Assembly: GCA_035634055.1 (NCBI GenBank)
Contig: DASQDR010000155.1
Coordinates: 1 to 24,235, forward strand
DNA: 24,235 nt
Origin: JAICTV01 sp035634055
GTDB taxonomy: Bacteria; Planctomycetota; Phycisphaerae; Tepidisphaerales; Tepidisphaeraceae
Direction of reading: 5' to 3'
Part shown: piece by piece, positions 22,433 through 24,235 of the stretch
Layout of the letters: each line of letters begins with the position of its first letter
Numbering within the stretch: the stretch's first letter is position 1
Translations under genes and position numbers: made by a program
The notes under the pieces: generated by a model
The model's database searches: none
Seen by the model: only the letters and a program-made list of their open reading frames with translations
What the model was told of the DNA's origin: nothing

Positions 22433-23692
22433 ATGATCTGGATCTGGTCCGGCTTCATCCTCTTCGTGCTCGCCCTGCTCGCCCTGGACCTCGGGGTCTT
22501 CAACCGCAAGGCGCACGTGATCGGCGTCAGGGAAGCGCTCAAGTGGAGCGCCTTCTGGATCGCGCTGGGCGTGCTCTTCTCCGGCTTCGTCTACTTCGGC
22601 TACCAGCACCACTGGCTGGGGCTGGGCCTAAATGCCGACGGGACCGTCCGTGCCGATCCGATCGACGGGGTCCCCCTCCAGGGGCACAGCGCTACCGTCA
22701 AGTACCTCACCGGGTACGTGATCGAGAAGTCGCTCAGCGTCGACAACATCTTCGTCATCGCCCTGATCTTCGCCTACTTCGGCGTGCCGGCGATGTACCA
22801 GCACCGCGTGCTGTTCTGGGGCATCCTCGGGGCGCTGGTCATGCGCGGGGCAATGATCTGGCTCGGGTCGGAGCTGATCAACCGCTACCACTGGATCATC
22901 TGGGTCTTCGGCGGCTTCCTCATCATCACCGGCATCCGCATGCTCTTCATGAGCGGCGAGCACGGCGACCCGGCAAACAACCCGGTCCTGAAGCTCACCC
23001 GCCAGTTCTTTCCCGTCACCGACCAGTACCACGGCCAGCACTTCGTGGTGCGCGCCGGCTCCAACTGGTCGCACGAGGCGGCCACGCCCGGCGAGCAGGT
23101 GAAGCGCGACGACGCCGTCGAGCGCGCCAAGCCCGGCACGCTGATGCTCACGCCGCTCATGCTCGCGCTGATCCTGGTCGAAACCACCGACCTGATCTTC
23201 GCCGTCGATTCCATCCCCGCCATCTTCGCCATCACCGGCGACCCGTTCCTGGTCTACACCAGCAACGTCTTCGCCATCCTCGGCCTGCGCAGCCTCTACT
23301 TCGCGCTGGCGGGGATGATAGACCAGTTCCGCTACCTCAAGGCCGCGCTGGCGATCGTGCTGACGGTGGTGGGCGTGAAGATGCTGACGGCGAAGTGGCT
23401 CAAGGAGATGTTCGGCGCGAACTTCAACTTCTACCTGCTCGGCTTGATCTTCCTGATCCTGGCCACCGGCGTGGTGGCGTCGCTGCTGGCGAACCGGCGC
23501 GACGCCCGCCGCGGCGGCGGCGGCGAGGGGCCGCACGACCCGAACGACCCGCATCACAAGCGGGCGGGCGACCCCGTCCGCCCCGTGGACCCTGCCGCCA
23601 CGATCGGCGCTTCGTCGGCGGATCCGCGCACCATCGAAGCGTCCGATCGCGACGCGGCGGCCAACGCGCCCAAGCCGCGCCAAATCGTGTAG
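22433..23692 (+). CDS. TerC-family membrane protein, probable Mn2+ exporter
   Basis: This 419-aa inner-membrane protein has about eight or nine membrane segments. The family's acidic motifs are present: SVDNIFVIALIF (102-113) and ETTDLIFAVDSIPAIFAIT (250-268). These supply the buried Asp and Glu residues thought to bind metal. A hydrophilic insert (about 60-88), a soluble loop (about 175-235) and a disordered Gly/Asp/Pro-rich C-terminal tail (355-419) distinguish it from compact members. ATG 22433 follows GGGAG at good spacing; longer frames would run through the riboswitch. Family members named Alx, TerC or MeeF export Mn2+ or help metalate secreted proteins. The upstream Mn2+ riboswitch makes manganese efflux the likely role. 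Confidence 0.94.
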   Translation: MIWIWSGFILFVLALLALDLGVFNRKAHVIGVREALKWSAFWIALGVLFSGFVYFGYQHHWLGLGLNADGTVRADPIDGVPLQGHSATVKYLTGYVIEKSLSVDNIFVIALIFAYFGVPAMYQHRVLFWGILGALVMRGAMIWLGSELINRYHWIIWVFGGFLIITGIRMLFMSGEHGDPANNPVLKLTRQFFPVTDQYHGQHFVVRAGSNWSHEAATPGEQVKRDDAVERAKPGTLMLTPLMLALILVETTDLIFAVDSIPAIFAITGDPFLVYTSNVFAILGLRSLYFALAGMIDQFRYLKAALAIVLTVVGVKMLTAKWLKEMFGANFNFYLLGLIFLILATGVVASLLANRRDARRGGGGEGPHDPNDPHHKRAGDPVRPVDPAATIGASSADPRTIEASDRDAAANAPKPRQIV

Positions 23693-23876
23693 GCGAGGTA
23701 CCCGCTGGCCAGCAGCGCGCCGTCGGCGCGCGCGTGATGTGCCGCTTCCCCGTGAGCGACAGCGGGAAGAGCGCGCAGGCCAGCCCCGCCATCACGATCA
23801 GGTCCAGGTGCCCGCCCGGCGCCCCTGCCAGCAGCAACAGCAGCCCCTCGACCGACAGGACGATCGAGAACGTCAT
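23668..23876 (-). pseudogene. Frameshifted fragment resembling the C-terminus of a Na+/Ca2+ exchanger
   Basis: From ATG 23876, with an excellent ribosome site (GGAGGAAACTG), the frame encodes two hydrophobic segments (TFSIVLSVEGLLLLLAG and LDLIVMAGLACALFPLSLTGK). The frame is lost at a GCGCGCGCG run (23726-23734). Taking out two bases gives ITRADGALLASGYLAYTIW, which resembles the closing 'R-x-EGALLL-x-YxAY' helix of CaCA/YrbG-type exchangers. That would be a C-terminal remnant of a protein of about 320 aa, or a short intact gene with a sequence error. It runs into the 3' end of the convergent terC gene, and no stop is seen close by. Family assignment is tentative. Confidence 0.4.
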
Positions 23877-24085
23877 CAGTTTCCTCCACGCGGCGTGCGT
23901 GGCGGCGATGGTACGGATCGCCCATGCGCGACGCGCCTATAGCCGGGCCGCCGTTTTCGATCGGTCACGCGGCCGCAACCATTTGCGCGGTTTCCCGGAA
24001 TCATTCAGCGCGCCAGATGCGTGGTCGGTTGACCAGCGCGGGCGGCGACAGCGGTGGCGGCGCGGCGGTGGCGCCGCGGCACCGG

Positions 24086-24235
24086 TCAGGAATGCGCCGC
24101 GGCGGCCGGCAGCGGGGTCCTGTTGGCGGCGGGCAGCGGCGTCATGTCGGTGGAGACCGATTCCCGCACCCGCTCCACCATCGTGGCGAACTCCGGCTGC
24201 CGCGAGTCGCTGGCGTCGATGATGATCCGGTTGTT
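24086..24235 (-). CDS. 3' end of an unidentified gene, cut by the window edge
   Basis: A minus-strand frame is open from the window edge to a TGA at 24086-24088 and gives the last 49 residues of a protein (NNRIIIDASDSRQPEFATMV…). Nearly every codon ends in G or C, the composition is balanced, and a beta strand (RIIIDAS) is followed by an amphipathic helix (EFATMVERVRESV), then an Ala/Pro tail. It is probably a real gene end. The family is not recognised. The 209 bases between this and the exchanger-like fragment hold no gene; a TATAGG there could be the fragment's -10 box. Confidence 0.55.
   Translation of the reverse strand, partial: NNRIIIDASDSRQPEFATMVERVRESVSTDMTPLPAANRTPLPAAAAHS

Noticed and set aside
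1..24235. Phage, toxin-antitoxin, restriction or other defence system
   Set aside because: No integrase, nuclease, restriction, toxin or related motif was seen in any plausible frame.

Overview
The window is a very GC-rich bacterial chromosome segment. The best taxonomic clue is a set of small membrane proteins ending in the zinc ribbon C-x2-CGYD-[LIV]-RA-x3-RCPECG. From family knowledge I associate this signature with Planctomycetota, especially the Phycisphaerae/Tepidisphaera side. That assignment is an inference, because no rRNA or other phylogenetic marker is present. No phage, integrase, transposase, CRISPR array or tRNA was seen.

Layout from left to right. (1) 339-3153, + strand: four tandem paralogues (TM, extracytoplasmic domain, TM, C-terminal zinc ribbon). 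Two of the junctions overlap and the fourth copy is frameshifted. (2) 3176-4426, - strand: a secreted protein with a duplicated domain, divergent from a small 86-aa protein (4524-4784). (3) 4987-9155, + strand: a partial complex I cluster, nuoG-nuoH-cupin-nuoI. A GTGAA-N4-TTCAC palindrome overlaps its putative promoter, and a second copy lies at 159-176. The cluster ends at a perfect hairpin. (4) 9253-21513: an all-minus-strand run. In transcription order it is metH (methionine synthase), a CheR-type methyltransferase, a membrane GAF-PAS histidine kinase, a NUDT22-like Nudix hydrolase, an inositol-monophosphatase-family enzyme and two overlapping GT2 glycosyltransferases. (5) 21811-23692, + strand: a small zinc-ribbon protein, then a TerC-family metal exporter. 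The exporter has a clear yybP-ykoY (Mn2+) riboswitch and a terminator that shares bases with the aptamer. (6) The right end holds a frameshifted C-terminal fragment that looks like a Na+/Ca2+ exchanger, and the end of an unidentified minus-strand gene.

Functional links: nuoG/H/I encode the Fe-S and quinone-module parts of NADH dehydrogenase, and the palindrome at their promoter resembles a Rex (NADH-sensing) or CRP/FNR-type site. MetH regenerates methionine, the precursor of the S-adenosylmethionine used by the methyltransferase just downstream. The riboswitch and TerC protein form a self-contained Mn2+ efflux unit. The sugar-related genes (Nudix, IMPase-like, GT2 pair) may serve surface glycan metabolism, but only their adjacency supports this.

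Three gene-to-gene spacers carry short heptanucleotide tandem repeats of different sequence (8507-8614, 14212-14250, 17686-17752). With the zinc-ribbon array, these are the least explained features. I found no convincing evidence of a wholly new multi-gene system.
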